This document shows, one piece after another, positions 8,719 through 17,843 of a stretch of 64,000 nucleotides of DNA. How positions within the stretch are numbered: position 1 is the stretch's first letter; each line of letters begins with the position of its first letter. The DNA is taken from NCBI GenBank assembly GCA_017304135.1, contig JAFLBB010000023.1:1-64000 (forward strand), in the 5' to 3' direction. The translations under genes were made by a program, and so were the position numbers. The notes below the pieces were generated by a model. That model was not told the DNA's origin, did not search any database, and worked only from the letters and a program-made list of their open reading frames with translations. The DNA is from Acidobacteriota bacterium (GTDB taxonomy: Bacteria > Acidobacteriota > Terriglobia > Bryobacterales > Bryobacteraceae).

Positions 8719-9954
8719 TCAGCGAAGGATCAGCCAGCACAGTATCGCGCCAATGACGGTCATGGACATGCCCCAGGCGAGCATGGCATGAAACAAACGG
8801 CGCGTGTCGACGTCCTTCGCGGCGGAGGCGATGCAGAGGGCGCCGATGGTGGAGAGCGGCGAAACGTCGACGAGGTGGCCGCCCACGTTCATGGAGGTGG
8901 CGATCAGAAATGTGTCGCCGCCGCCCAGTTCCCGAACAAGGCTGGGCACAACGGGCAGAAACGCGGGGAGTACAACACCGGAGGTGCTGGAGTATGCCGA
9001 AATGAGCCCTGTAATGAAGGCGCACACCCCTGTCGCGGAAGAGGGTGTGGAGACGCGCGCCATGAGCGAGGCGAGCAGGTCGATGCCGGCTGTGCGCTCA
9101 AGAATCGAGATGAGCACGGTCATGCCGCACACCATGAGGATCGTGCTCCAGGGCATCTGCTTGATTGCCTCGCCATCGTCGGCCGCGCGGGCGAAGACAA
9201 GAACAAGAGCGCCGGCGATGGCGGCCATGCCGATCGGTGCGCGCGCGAAGGCTACCACTGCCAGCATGGTGACAATGACGGTCAGCGTCAGTACGTGGCG
9301 CCAGTGAAAAGGCGTGTCGGTGGTCTCCACCTCGGCGCTTCGCGGTTGGCGGAGCAGTCGCAGACCGCCAAGCGCGGCGTATCCCGCGACTGCCACCGCG
9401 GCGTGGCCAGAAAAGCAGTACCACCAAGTGGCCCACTCATGGCCTGCCAGGCCGATGCGTTCCATCAGGCTGTTCACGATGATGCCGGTGGGTGCAAAGG
9501 GTGACAACGATCCGGAATTAGCGCCATTGCCCACCATAACCGCCATCAGGAAGGCTGGTATGCCGAACTCTCCGGCGACGCTCATGGCGATGGGGGCCAG
9601 CAGCGCGGCCACGGCGATGTTCCCTGGGCCCAGCGTTGCCAGCACAGCGCCGAGGAAAAAGAACAGTACAGGAATCAGGCCGACCCGCCCGCGACAGAGA
9701 CGAACCGATCGCCGTGCGACGTGATCGAGAGTGCCGTTGATACGAGCCTGGGTGAAGAGCAACGTCACGCCCGTCATCGTGAGGAAGAGTTCGATGGGGA
9801 ATCCCGCGGCCACCTGCTTCAGCGTCATCCCCGCCGCGCCCGCGCCCACCGCCCAGGCCAGCAGCAGCGCCAGAATCCCGATATTGACGCGGGCAAAACA
9901 ACTCAGCAGGATGGCCGCAAGCAAGGCCGCCAGCGAAACCGTGGCGGGCGTCAT
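8719..9954 (-). CDS. MatC-like carboxylate carrier (SLC13/ion transporter superfamily)
   Basis: A 411-residue, about 12-segment inner-membrane carrier. The N-terminal half matches the dicarboxylate carrier MatC N-terminal domain (GMTLKQVAAGFPIELFLTM, GVTLLFTQARINGTLDHVA). Both halves carry hairpin-like loops typical of this superfamily: GPGNIAVAALLAPIAM and GNGANSGSLSPFAPTGI in the first, SAYSSTSGVVLPAF in the second. ATG 9954 overlaps the TGA of the dehydrogenase gene (ATGA), so I reject the longer frame to 10350. As the last gene of a four-gene operon with a D-hydroxyacid dehydrogenase, it probably imports the operon's carboxylate substrate; dicarboxylate or hydroxy acid is inferred. Confidence 0.82.
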   Translation of the reverse strand: MTPATVSLAALLAAILLSCFARVNIGILALLLAWAVGAGAAGMTLKQVAAGFPIELFLTMTGVTLLFTQARINGTLDHVARRSVRLCRGRVGLIPVLFFFLGAVLATLGPGNIAVAALLAPIAMSVAGEFGIPAFLMAVMVGNGANSGSLSPFAPTGIIVNSLMERIGLAGHEWATWWYCFSGHAAVAVAGYAALGGLRLLRQPRSAEVETTDTPFHWRHVLTLTVIVTMLAVVAFARAPIGMAAIAGALVLVFARAADDGEAIKQMPWSTILMVCGMTVLISILERTAGIDLLASLMARVSTPSSATGVCAFITGLISAYSSTSGVVLPAFLPVVPSLVRELGGGDTFLIATSMNVGGHLVDVSPLSTIGALCIASAAKDVDTRRLFHAMLAWGMSMTVIGAILCWLILR

Positions 9955-12872
9955 GCGTCGTTCCGGAGAAGGCTGGCAATCAACTCGGCGGGATGGAGAG
10001 CGCGCACGGAAGCGAAGTCGTGCACCTGGTGGCGGCAACTCGTTCCCGCGGCCACCAACACACTGCCCGGCTTCATGCTCCGCGCGGCCGGGAGCAGTTT
10101 GCGCTCCGCGATGGTGCGTGAGATGTCGTAGTTCTCCTTCACGTAGCCGAACGACCCGGCCATGCCGCAGCATCCGGCGTCGAGATCGACAACCGAGGCC
10201 CCCGGAACACGAGCCAGCAGTGATTTTGCCGCCGCCAGCAGCCCCATCGACTTCTGATGGCAGTGGCCATGCAGCAGGATCTCGCGCGGCCCCTCGATGA
10301 GGTCCAGCACCGCGCCGGCTTCCATGCGCCGCAACAGGAATGGCTCCCACAGCACGGCACGCCTGGCCATGACGCGCGCGCGCTGCTGGGCCTCGCCACG
10401 CAGCAGTGCGGGGGCGTCTTCCTGAATGGCGGAAAGGCAGCTCGGTTCACAGAACACGAGCGGTGGGCCGTCATCGCCGAACATCGTTGCATTCCGCTCG
10501 GCCAGCTCACGCGCCTCGCGCAGCAGCCCTTGCGAGATGAGCGGGCGCCCACAGCACACGTTGTGCGCATCGCCGACCGTGCAGCCGGCGGCCTGTAATG
10601 TCTTGATGGCCGCGAGGCCGATTTCCGGCTGATAGTAGTTTGTGAAGGTATCGACGAATAGCAGCGTATCGGCGGGAGCGGCGCCTGTCCATTGCTTGCG
10701 CAACGTTCGTGAAGCGAGCAGCGGCAACGCCCGGCGGCTATCGATGCCCGTGATCATTTCCAGGAGCGAGCGGCCGATCGCGGAGCCGGTAAACAGGTTC
10801 GCTAGCGCGGGAGCAAAGCTGCCCCGTTGCGCCAGGGTACGGATGTGACCCAGCATCTTCGCCCGTAGCGGCGTGGCGTGGCGCGAATAGTAGGCAGCCA
10901 AAAATTCGCTCTTGAACGAGGCGACATCGACGCCGACGGGGCATTCGGTTCTGCAAGCACGGCACTCCAGGCAGAGCGAGAGTGCGGCCTTCACCTCTTC
11001 ATCTCCAATGGCGCCTTCGCCAAGCTTCCCGTTCAGCGCCAGGCGAAGGACATTGGCTCGTCCGCGCGTGGTGTGCTGCTCCTCCTTGGTCGCCATGTAG
11101 GAGGGGCACATGGTGCCGTCGATCTTCTTGCGGCAGGCGCCGACTCCACTGCACATCTCCACGGCCCCGCCGAAGCCGCCGAAGGCGGACCAGTCAAAGT
11201 ACGTGCTCGGATTCGCAGTCCCGTAGCCCGCGCCGAATCGAAGATTCACCGTGAGCCCCGGAGGGTCGACAATCTTGCCTGGATTGAAGATGCCATGAGG
11301 GTCGAAGGTGCGCTTGATTGTCCGGAAGGCCTCGTACAGCACCGGGCCGAACATGCGCTCCAGGAAGGGACTCCGCACGTATCCGTCGCCGTGTTCGCCG
11401 GACAGCGCGCCGCCAAACTCCAAGACGAGGTTGGCCACCTCATCGGCAATGGCGGCGAACTGGCTGACCCCGGCTTCGGTCTTCATGTTGACGACAGGAC
11501 GCACATGCAGGCAGCCAACGCTGGCATGGGCATAGATGCCCGCCGTCGTACCGTGCTTCGTCAAAATGCCCTGGAAGCGATCGATGTACTCGCGCAGCCG
11601 CTCCGGCGCAACCGCGGTGTCTTCCACAAAACTGACGGACTTGGCGTCCGCCTTCATCGCCATGGAGAGGCCAAGCGCCGCTTCGCGCAGGCTCCAGATG
11701 CGCGCTTGCGCGGCCATATCCAAAGCCTGGTGGCAGCGCACGCGAATGCCGCGGGCAAGCAAATCCTCTTCGAGGGCCCGCAATCGTGGTGGAAGCGCCT
11801 CGGCCGTGTCGTCGTAGAACTCAACGCACAGCAGTGAGCTGGTCTGGCCCTCCATGAAGGAGCGCCGCAAGGCGTCCAGGGCCGCATTCTCGCGCGTGTG
11901 GCGGAGAATGAACTCGTCCATCACCTCGACCGCCGACGGCCCGTGTTGGAGGACGACTGGCGTCGCCCCAAGCGCGTCGAGCAGCGTCTCAAACTCGATC
12001 GCCAGCACGGCTTTGTGCTTCGGCAGCGGGACCAGCTTCACCTTTGCTTCGATGATGACGCCGAGCGTGCCCTCCGAGCCCACCATCATCCGCGCCATGT
12101 TCATGTCGCCGGACGGCCGCAAAAAATCGTCCAGGTTGTAGCCCCCGACTCGGCGCAGCACCTTGGGGAAGCGGCGCTCCACCTCCTCCCGCATCTCCAC
12201 CCCAAGCCGGCGCACCGTGCGGTGAAGTTCGGCGTCGAGCGACTGGCCCTGGCAGCGCGCTTCCCATTGCTCCGGTGTGAGCGGCTTGAAACGGACAATA
12301 GAACCGTCGCTGAGCACAACCTCCTGCTCGAGCACGTGGTCGATCGTCTTGCCGTACAGAACCGATCGCGCGCCAGAGGAATTATTCGCCATCATGCCGC
12401 CCAGCGTGGCCCGGCTGGCCGTGGTGATGTCCGGGGCGAAGCGCAACCCATGTTGCTTCAGTTGGGCGTTCAGCTCATCCAGCACGATGCCCGGCTCCAC
12501 ACGCGCCCAACGCTCTTCCACGTTGACCTCGAGCAATGCGTTGCAGTACTTCGACTGGTCGACGATCAGCCCCTCACCGATGGCCTGCCCCGCCTGCGAG
12601 GTGCCGCCGCCGCGCATGGTGAGCGGGCAGCGCTGACGCGCGCAGACCTCCACGATGCGGATCACGTCCTCGCGTGAGCGGGGCACCACAACGCCGATCG
12701 GTTTCTGCTGATAGACGCTGGCATCGGTCGAATACAGGGCCTGCGAGAGAGCGTCGAAGCGGAGTTCACCCTGAATCGCGGCGCTCAGCTCAGCGCGCAA
12801 AGCCTCGCGGTCGACGCGGCTCACATCGGCGTGCGGCGCGGGAGTTCCGGGTGCAATCGTGATCACGGTCAT
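9951..12872 (-). CDS. YdiJ-like FAD-linked and Fe-S D-2-hydroxyacid dehydrogenase
   Basis: A 973-residue single-chain dehydrogenase. It has an FAD-binding PCMH domain (about 55-225; GVVVPRSREDVIRIVEVC, LTMRGGGTSQAGQAIGEG, ATLGGMMANNSSGARS), a FAD-linked oxidase C-terminal domain (about 230-540, with HASVGCLHVRPVVN and GEHGDGYVRS), cysteine clusters for Fe-S binding (CSGVGACRKKIDGTMCPS and CLECRACRTECPVG, about 590-670), and two CCG-type cysteine-rich segments (CCGRPLISQG; DLDAGCCGMAGSFGY). E. coli YdiJ has this architecture and similar length, and oxidises D-2-hydroxy acids (D-2-hydroxyglutarate reported). Electrons probably go to the quinone pool. It is coupled by ATGA overlaps to the aminotransferase upstream and the MatC-like carrier downstream. 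Confidence 0.87.
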   Translation of the reverse strand: MTVITIAPGTPAPHADVSRVDREALRAELSAAIQGELRFDALSQALYSTDASVYQQKPIGVVVPRSREDVIRIVEVCARQRCPLTMRGGGTSQAGQAIGEGLIVDQSKYCNALLEVNVEERWARVEPGIVLDELNAQLKQHGLRFAPDITTASRATLGGMMANNSSGARSVLYGKTIDHVLEQEVVLSDGSIVRFKPLTPEQWEARCQGQSLDAELHRTVRRLGVEMREEVERRFPKVLRRVGGYNLDDFLRPSGDMNMARMMVGSEGTLGVIIEAKVKLVPLPKHKAVLAIEFETLLDALGATPVVLQHGPSAVEVMDEFILRHTRENAALDALRRSFMEGQTSSLLCVEFYDDTAEALPPRLRALEEDLLARGIRVRCHQALDMAAQARIWSLREAALGLSMAMKADAKSVSFVEDTAVAPERLREYIDRFQGILTKHGTTAGIYAHASVGCLHVRPVVNMKTEAGVSQFAAIADEVANLVLEFGGALSGEHGDGYVRSPFLERMFGPVLYEAFRTIKRTFDPHGIFNPGKIVDPPGLTVNLRFGAGYGTANPSTYFDWSAFGGFGGAVEMCSGVGACRKKIDGTMCPSYMATKEEQHTTRGRANVLRLALNGKLGEGAIGDEEVKAALSLCLECRACRTECPVGVDVASFKSEFLAAYYSRHATPLRAKMLGHIRTLAQRGSFAPALANLFTGSAIGRSLLEMITGIDSRRALPLLASRTLRKQWTGAAPADTLLFVDTFTNYYQPEIGLAAIKTLQAAGCTVGDAHNVCCGRPLISQGLLREARELAERNATMFGDDGPPLVFCEPSCLSAIQEDAPALLRGEAQQRARVMARRAVLWEPFLLRRMEAGAVLDLIEGPREILLHGHCHQKSMGLLAAAKSLLARVPGASVVDLDAGCCGMAGSFGYVKENYDISRTIAERKLLPAARSMKPGSVLVAAGTSCRHQVHDFASVRALHPAELIASLLRNDA

Positions 12873-14062
12873 GCTCCCGCGACGGCCCCCAGCCCCGACC
12901 GTAAGCGCCGCAGCCCCTCACGCAGCGTCTCACCCCCGCTGGCAAAGGAAACGCGCAGCGTCCCCTCCGCGCAGGCGCCATACGCCGCGCCATGAATCAC
13001 CACCAGCCCGTGCTCTTCGAGCAGCCTTTGCCGGATTTCGTCGGAAGGCGTCTCCAATGCGCGAACGTCGGCCATGGCGAAGAATCCACCTTCAGGCGCC
13101 ATCATGCGGCAGCCGGGCGTGTCCGCCATGGCTTCGAGAACGGCGGCGCGGCGAGTTGCATACTCATCCCTCATCCGCGCCACGGCCTCCTGCGGCCCGC
13201 TCAGTGCCTCCGCGGCGGCATCTTGAATGAATGTGGCTGGGCCGCGGCTCGATTGCTGCAGCACGAGCAGCATGGCGCGCGTCACAGTCTCCGGCGCCGC
13301 GCAGTAACCGACGCGCCAACCCGTCATCGAATAGCTCTTCGATAGCGCATTCACCAGCACCGTTCTTGGCCGAAGCTCAGGCTCGGCCGCGACGGGCGAG
13401 ATGTGCCGCGCGTCGCCGTATGTGATGGCCTCATAGATTTCGTCGCTGATCAGCCACAGGTTGCGCTCCACAACGACACGCGCGATGGTCCTTAACTCAT
13501 CCGCGCGAAACACTGTGCCGGTGGGGTTCCAGGGCGTGTTCAGCAGCAGCACACGGGTGCGCGGCGTGAGTTGCTTCTCGATGGCGTCCGCGCTGAGTTC
13601 GAACCGCTGATGCCGTGGCGGGCAGGGCACGCGCACGGGCACGCCGCCCGCAAGCCGGATGGGCGAAGCGTACGCATCATAGATGGGATCGGGTAGCAGA
13701 ACCTCGTCACCGGCATTCAGTAAGGCCATCAACGCGGCGTAGATGCCGAAAGTGGCTCCCGTCGTCACCAGGATTTCCGTTGCCGGATCGTAGCTCAGCT
13801 GATTGTCCCGGTGCAGTTTCACCGCGACCGCTTCGCGCAGCGCCAACTCGCCGCGGTTGTCCGGATATGAGGTGCGGCCGTTGCGCAGCGCGCGCTGTGC
13901 CGCTTCGACGATGTGGTGCGGAGTGGGCAGGTCCGGTTCGCCGCGCATCAGCGAAACAACGCTACGCCCCGCGGCCTGCGCGGCGCGCACTTCGGCAAGC
14001 ACACGATTCACGGCGGTCGGATGGAGATCTTGAACGCGCCGGGCGAGCGGCGGCGGACTCAT
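12869..14062 (-). CDS. Class I/II PLP-dependent aminotransferase
   Basis: A 397-residue fold-type I aminotransferase of the aspartate/aromatic group. Evidence: SLMRGEPDLPTPHHIVEAA, substrate-loop YPDNRGELALREAVA, the PLP-phosphate segment TTGATFGIYAAL, NTPWNPTGTVF (Asn-Pro), ISDEIYEAITYG (Asp-x-x-Tyr), the Schiff-base Lys in NALSKSYSMTGWRVGY and the C-terminal Arg of LRVSFA. I chose ATG 14062 because it makes a 4-nt ATGA overlap with the upstream gene; an ATG at 14077 is in frame. The donor is unknown. Context suggests it makes or consumes a 2-oxo acid linked to the D-threonine-aldolase-like and D-hydroxyacid dehydrogenase steps. Confidence 0.88.
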   Translation of the reverse strand: MSPPPLARRVQDLHPTAVNRVLAEVRAAQAAGRSVVSLMRGEPDLPTPHHIVEAAQRALRNGRTSYPDNRGELALREAVAVKLHRDNQLSYDPATEILVTTGATFGIYAALMALLNAGDEVLLPDPIYDAYASPIRLAGGVPVRVPCPPRHQRFELSADAIEKQLTPRTRVLLLNTPWNPTGTVFRADELRTIARVVVERNLWLISDEIYEAITYGDARHISPVAAEPELRPRTVLVNALSKSYSMTGWRVGYCAAPETVTRAMLLVLQQSSRGPATFIQDAAAEALSGPQEAVARMRDEYATRRAAVLEAMADTPGCRMMAPEGGFFAMADVRALETPSDEIRQRLLEEHGLVVIHGAAYGACAEGTLRVSFASGGETLREGLRRLRSGLGAVAGA

Positions 14063-15126
14063 TGCTTCAGTGGCCAAATCTCTTCTACGATATCCCCGCG
14101 GCAGAGGTGAATGTGCGTGTGGAGGTTCACGGTGGGGTCGATGTGGGGCGGCAGCAGTTCCACTTTCTCGCCCAGTGCGGGCATCGCGCCGCCGTCAGCA
14201 AGCAGGTAGCCGAACTCGTCGCCTGCGAACTTGAACCACACGCCGGGCAGCGCATGGGGCTCGGGATGGAAGGGACGGTCAGTGGAGAGCGCCTTGAATC
14301 CGGCGTCGACGGTCACCCGGTCCGTGTGGTTTGCGCTGATCACGGTCGCCAGCACACGCAGGGCGGGCTCAAAGCGAACGCCGATGCGCGCATAGGCCAT
14401 GTCGTGAAATATGTAGGAGCCTGCCTGCATCTCGGTGAGTTCAGGAATCGCCGTGTCGATGTCCCAGGTGCCGGTGCTCGAGCCGCTCAGATTCTCCACG
14501 GGCAGTCCGAGGCGCCGCATTTCGACCCAGGTGTCGACGGCGGGCCACAGGGAATCGAGCGAATGCTGGCGCCGCGCATCAGGGTTCTCCATGTGCGAGC
14601 CGCTGACCGAGTATGCCTGGACACCGCGCAAACGGAGGTTCGCCGAGCCTTCGATCTGGCGGGCCAGTTTGATTGCTGCTGGTCCGCAAGCAATGCCCGT
14701 GCGATGGTCGCCTACATCCACATCCACCAACAGACTCAGCCGCGCACCGGCTGTTTCCGCGCATCGCTGCCACATCTCCACCTGCGCCGGGTGATCGGCC
14801 ACGGCCATCACGTCGTGCCCAGCGCTCCAGCCGGCCACGCGCGCCATCTTGCGAGGATCGGCTAACGGCGAGGTGAGCAAAACGCCGGGGATGCCCGCGC
14901 TCACCATCCAACTCATTTCCTCAACTGTGGCCACACAGATCCCCACGGCCCCCGCTGCCACCTGCCTGCGCGCCACCTCCACGCACTTATGCGCCTTGGC
15001 GTGCGGCCGCAAATGCTTCCCAGCCCCGCGAACGTGGGACTGCATACGCACGAGGTTCGACTCGAACATCGCCGCGTCGAGCACCAGCGCGGGCGTGGGC
15101 AGATCCTGTTTGCGAAGCGCGGCCAT
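14059..15126 (-). CDS. D-threonine aldolase / D-serine dehydratase-like PLP enzyme (alanine racemase fold)
   Basis: A 355-residue fold-type III PLP enzyme. The N-terminal TPALVLDAAMFESNLVRM and RPHAKAHKC carry the PLP lysine; GVQAYSVSGSHM and a Gly-rich SGSSTGTWD hold the phosphate. The C-terminal domain ends in PPHIDPTVNLHTHIHLCRGD, whose His and Cys form the divalent-metal site of D-threonine aldolases and eukaryote-type D-serine dehydratases. These enzymes act on D-beta-hydroxy amino acids. It is the first gene of the four-gene minus-strand operon and is divergent from the SDR gene with only 32 nt between them. Aldolase and dehydratase activities cannot be separated by motif alone. Confidence 0.85.
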   Translation of the reverse strand: MAALRKQDLPTPALVLDAAMFESNLVRMQSHVRGAGKHLRPHAKAHKCVEVARRQVAAGAVGICVATVEEMSWMVSAGIPGVLLTSPLADPRKMARVAGWSAGHDVMAVADHPAQVEMWQRCAETAGARLSLLVDVDVGDHRTGIACGPAAIKLARQIEGSANLRLRGVQAYSVSGSHMENPDARRQHSLDSLWPAVDTWVEMRRLGLPVENLSGSSTGTWDIDTAIPELTEMQAGSYIFHDMAYARIGVRFEPALRVLATVISANHTDRVTVDAGFKALSTDRPFHPEPHALPGVWFKFAGDEFGYLLADGGAMPALGEKVELLPPHIDPTVNLHTHIHLCRGDIVEEIWPLKQ

Positions 15127-15158
15127 GCGGTAAGAAGCGGTCAGTATACCCTAGTGGC

Positions 15159-15965
15159 ATGGCAACGACGCACGACAGTTTGAAAGGAAAGAATGTGCTC
15201 GTCACGGGCGCATCCACCGGCATCGGACGGGCGACAGCTGTACGATTCGCGGCGGAGGGCGCCAACGTGGGCATCAACTACTCGCGCAGCGCCGGCGAAG
15301 CGGCGGAAACCGAGCGCCTCTGCCAGGCGGCTCGCACCAAGGGCGGCCAGCAGTTCGTGGTGCAGGCCGATGTGGCCGACGAAGCGCAGGTGCAGGCGAT
15401 GTTCGCCAGGACGTTCGCCGAATTCGGCGGCCTCGATGTGCTCATCAACAACTCCGGCATTCTCAAGGAAACTCCCAGCCACGAACTGGAGATGGCCGAC
15501 TTCGATCGGGTGGTGGGCGTCAACCTGCGCGGGGCATTCCTGTGCGCACGCGAGGCGCTGCGCCACTTCGTCGCCTACAATAAACCGGGCGTGATCCTGA
15601 ACAACTCCAGCGTGCACCAGATCATCCCCAAGCCGGGGTTTGTCTCCTACACGATCAGCAAGAGCGGCATGGAAGGCATGACGCGCACGCTCGCGCTGGA
15701 ATACGCCGGCCGCGGCATTCGAGTGAACACGGTGGGGCCGGGCGCCATCGTCACGCCCATCAATAATTCCTGGATCAACGATGCGGAGAAGCGCGGCGGC
15801 GTGGAGAGCCACATCCCGATGTCCCGTTCCGGCGAACCGGAAGAGATGGCGGCCGTATTCGCCTTCCTCGCCTCCGACGAAGCCTCCTACATCACCGGCC
15901 AGACGATCTTCGCCTGCGGTGGGCTGACGTTGTTCCCCGAGTTCCGCGACAATTGGTCAACCTAG
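15159..15965 (+). CDS. Short-chain dehydrogenase/reductase (glucose 1-dehydrogenase-like)
   Basis: A 268-residue classical SDR. The NAD(P) site is VLVTGASTGIGRATA, followed by NNSGI, the catalytic Ser in ILNNSSVHQ and the YTISK catalytic Tyr/Lys, then RVNTVGPGAIVTPIN and a C-terminal SYITGQTIFACGG. The NYSRS segment after beta-2 suggests NADP preference. Glucose/sugar or 3-oxoacyl substrates are both possible; the annotation glucose 1-dehydrogenase is a family label only. It is transcribed away from the D-threonine-aldolase-like operon, from a 32-nt intergenic gap that must hold or border both promoters. Confidence 0.88.
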   Translation: MATTHDSLKGKNVLVTGASTGIGRATAVRFAAEGANVGINYSRSAGEAAETERLCQAARTKGGQQFVVQADVADEAQVQAMFARTFAEFGGLDVLINNSGILKETPSHELEMADFDRVVGVNLRGAFLCAREALRHFVAYNKPGVILNNSSVHQIIPKPGFVSYTISKSGMEGMTRTLALEYAGRGIRVNTVGPGAIVTPINNSWINDAEKRGGVESHIPMSRSGEPEEMAAVFAFLASDEASYITGQTIFACGGLTLFPEFRDNWST

Positions 15966-15988
15966 CCCGTTCAACCCAGACCGCCGCG

Positions 15989-17722
15989 CTACAGTCTTGG
16001 CTGCGGGGGCTTCACCAGCGCGCCTGAGGTGACCCCCTTGCGGCGGATGGTGCGGCGGAACACCTTGTCGCCGGCGGTGACGTAGAGCGTGTCCATGTTC
16101 GGCCCGCCAAAGGTCACGTTGGAGAGCGGTCCGGCCTGCGGCTTGTTCACGATGGCCACGACGCGGCCAGGCTGATCGCAGATCTGCAACCCCAGACTGG
16201 TGGCCACGTACAGGTAGCCGAGGCTATCCACGGCAAGCCCGTCGGATAGCGCCGACGGAGCCTCATCCGGCGTCTCCATGCGATAAAAGGGCTGTCCATT
16301 GACGAGCGAACCATCAGCGCTGCGCTGGTAGGAAGTGACCCACCTGGAGCGCGTGTCGGCGACCATCACGAGTGACTGGTCAGGCGAGAGGATGACGCCG
16401 TTGGGAAACTCGATGCCCTCGGCCACCACGCGCCGCTTGCCCGCCCTGTCGATGAACCACACGCGATGGCCGGGCGGATCGGTGACGTAGATCTCGCCCT
16501 GCACGGTAATGGCGAGGTCATTCGTGTCGATGCCCTCGGTGATGATCTTTTCCGAACCGTCCATGCCCCAACTCACCACCTGCTTCGGCTCGCGGCGGCA
16601 GGCGTAGAGGCGGCCGTCGGGGCCGAACATCATGCCCGTCACGCGCCCGGCTTTGTCCTTCCAGAGGGTGGCCCTTCCGTCCGCGCCGATCTTGAACAGC
16701 TTGTCCAGTCGGGCGTCGGTGAAGAAGACGTTGCCCTCCCTGTCCACCGCCGGACCTTCCGTGAAGCCGTGGCCTCGGCTCACCTCTTCCCACTCGTGCG
16801 CCGGGTCGAGAATCTGCATCACCTCGTGGCGTTCCCCCGCGCGGCGGGGGGCGGTGATGGGCTTGGGGTAATCGCGCCACAGCCAGCGAAGCGCATCGGG
16901 GAGAATCGCCGAGCCGTGAATCCCGTTGTGCCCCTCGGTGCCCCACACCTGCTTCACGTCGTAGCCGGCGAACTCGAGCGAACTGTACAGGTCCTGGTTG
17001 GCGATCCACCAGTTCCCGGCGTAAATGTTCTGGTCCTTCTCGCCGTCCTGGATGAAGACGCGCAGCGGCTTCGGCTCCACTTTGCGGATGACCGAGGGGT
17101 AGATCTGCCCGCCCCGCAGGTTCACATACGAGCCGATGTAGCTGAGCACGCGGCGAAATTGATCGGGCCGTTCCCACGCCACGGTGAACGCCGCGATGCC
17201 GCCGGACGACGAACCCGCGATCGCGCGGTCATTGGGATCCTTCGAGAGGTTGTAGCTCTTGCCCACCTCCGGCAGAATCTCGTCGATCAGCATGCGCGCG
17301 TAGCGATCGCCCAATCCGTCATATTCAAAGCTGCGGTTATAGCGGTTCTGCTGTGACTTATCGTCGAGCGCGGGTAGCACGCCGGGATTGATGAAGATGC
17401 CAATCGTCACTGGCATCTCACCCTTGTGGATGAGGTTGTCCATCACGATGGGCGCGCGGAAGCGTGCCCGTTCGCCCGTGGCGATCCAGCCTCCGCCGTC
17501 TTGCACCACCAGGATGCAGGCCGGTTTCTCCGCTTGATACTGCTCCGGCACGTAGATCCAATAGTCGCGAACGGTGCCGGGAAACACTGTGCTGGTCCAG
17601 GTATGCTGCCTCAACTTGCCCACGGGTACACCCGGCTGCCTTTGGGAATCGGGCCCCAGCGGATAGGGATCCTGCGCTAGGCCCAGGGCGCAGAGCAGAA
17701 CGAAAGCCGCACAAAATCGCAT
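15989..17722 (-). CDS. Secreted fusion: enterochelin-esterase-like hydrolase plus SMP-30/gluconolactonase propeller
   Basis: A 577-residue secreted protein. A signal peptide (MRFCAAFVLLCALGLA) is followed by an esterase-D/enterochelin-esterase-like alpha/beta domain (about 20-295): DYWIYVPEQY, LVVQDGGGW, nucleophile elbow AGSSSGGIAAF, acidic VFIQDGEKD and TEGHNGIHG with the His. A six-bladed SMP-30/gluconolactonase propeller follows (about 305-570): FTEGPAVDREGNVFFTD, DTNDLAITVQGEIYVTD, EFPNGVILSPD, LSDGLAVDSLGYLYVAT. I chose ATG 17722, which gives a clean signal peptide, over the open frame to 17776. It probably hydrolyses an ester and a sugar lactone of one substrate class in the periplasm; this coupling is inferred. 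Confidence 0.87.
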   Translation of the reverse strand: MRFCAAFVLLCALGLAQDPYPLGPDSQRQPGVPVGKLRQHTWTSTVFPGTVRDYWIYVPEQYQAEKPACILVVQDGGGWIATGERARFRAPIVMDNLIHKGEMPVTIGIFINPGVLPALDDKSQQNRYNRSFEYDGLGDRYARMLIDEILPEVGKSYNLSKDPNDRAIAGSSSGGIAAFTVAWERPDQFRRVLSYIGSYVNLRGGQIYPSVIRKVEPKPLRVFIQDGEKDQNIYAGNWWIANQDLYSSLEFAGYDVKQVWGTEGHNGIHGSAILPDALRWLWRDYPKPITAPRRAGERHEVMQILDPAHEWEEVSRGHGFTEGPAVDREGNVFFTDARLDKLFKIGADGRATLWKDKAGRVTGMMFGPDGRLYACRREPKQVVSWGMDGSEKIITEGIDTNDLAITVQGEIYVTDPPGHRVWFIDRAGKRRVVAEGIEFPNGVILSPDQSLVMVADTRSRWVTSYQRSADGSLVNGQPFYRMETPDEAPSALSDGLAVDSLGYLYVATSLGLQICDQPGRVVAIVNKPQAGPLSNVTFGGPNMDTLYVTAGDKVFRRTIRRKGVTSGALVKPPQPRL

Positions 17723-17843
17723 GGCCACTAGGATTAACACAAACCGCGACTTGTCATGCCACCGCCCGCGCGCCACGGTCCGCGCGGCGCATTGCTTGTC
17801 CTCTACCCGCTCGATAGACTGGTGGTGAACTCAGCGGTTTCTC

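Noticed and set aside
9955..10350. 132-codon N-terminal extension of the MatC-like carrier
   Set aside because: Arg/Gly-rich and overlapping the dehydrogenase coding sequence; ATG 9954 gives an ATGA junction and a carrier-type N-terminus.
8719..15126. Beta-hydroxyaspartate cycle operon
   Set aside because: An aldolase-like and an aminotransferase are present, but no beta-hydroxyaspartate dehydratase or iminosuccinate reductase; and a YdiJ-like enzyme and MatC carrier are not part of that cycle.
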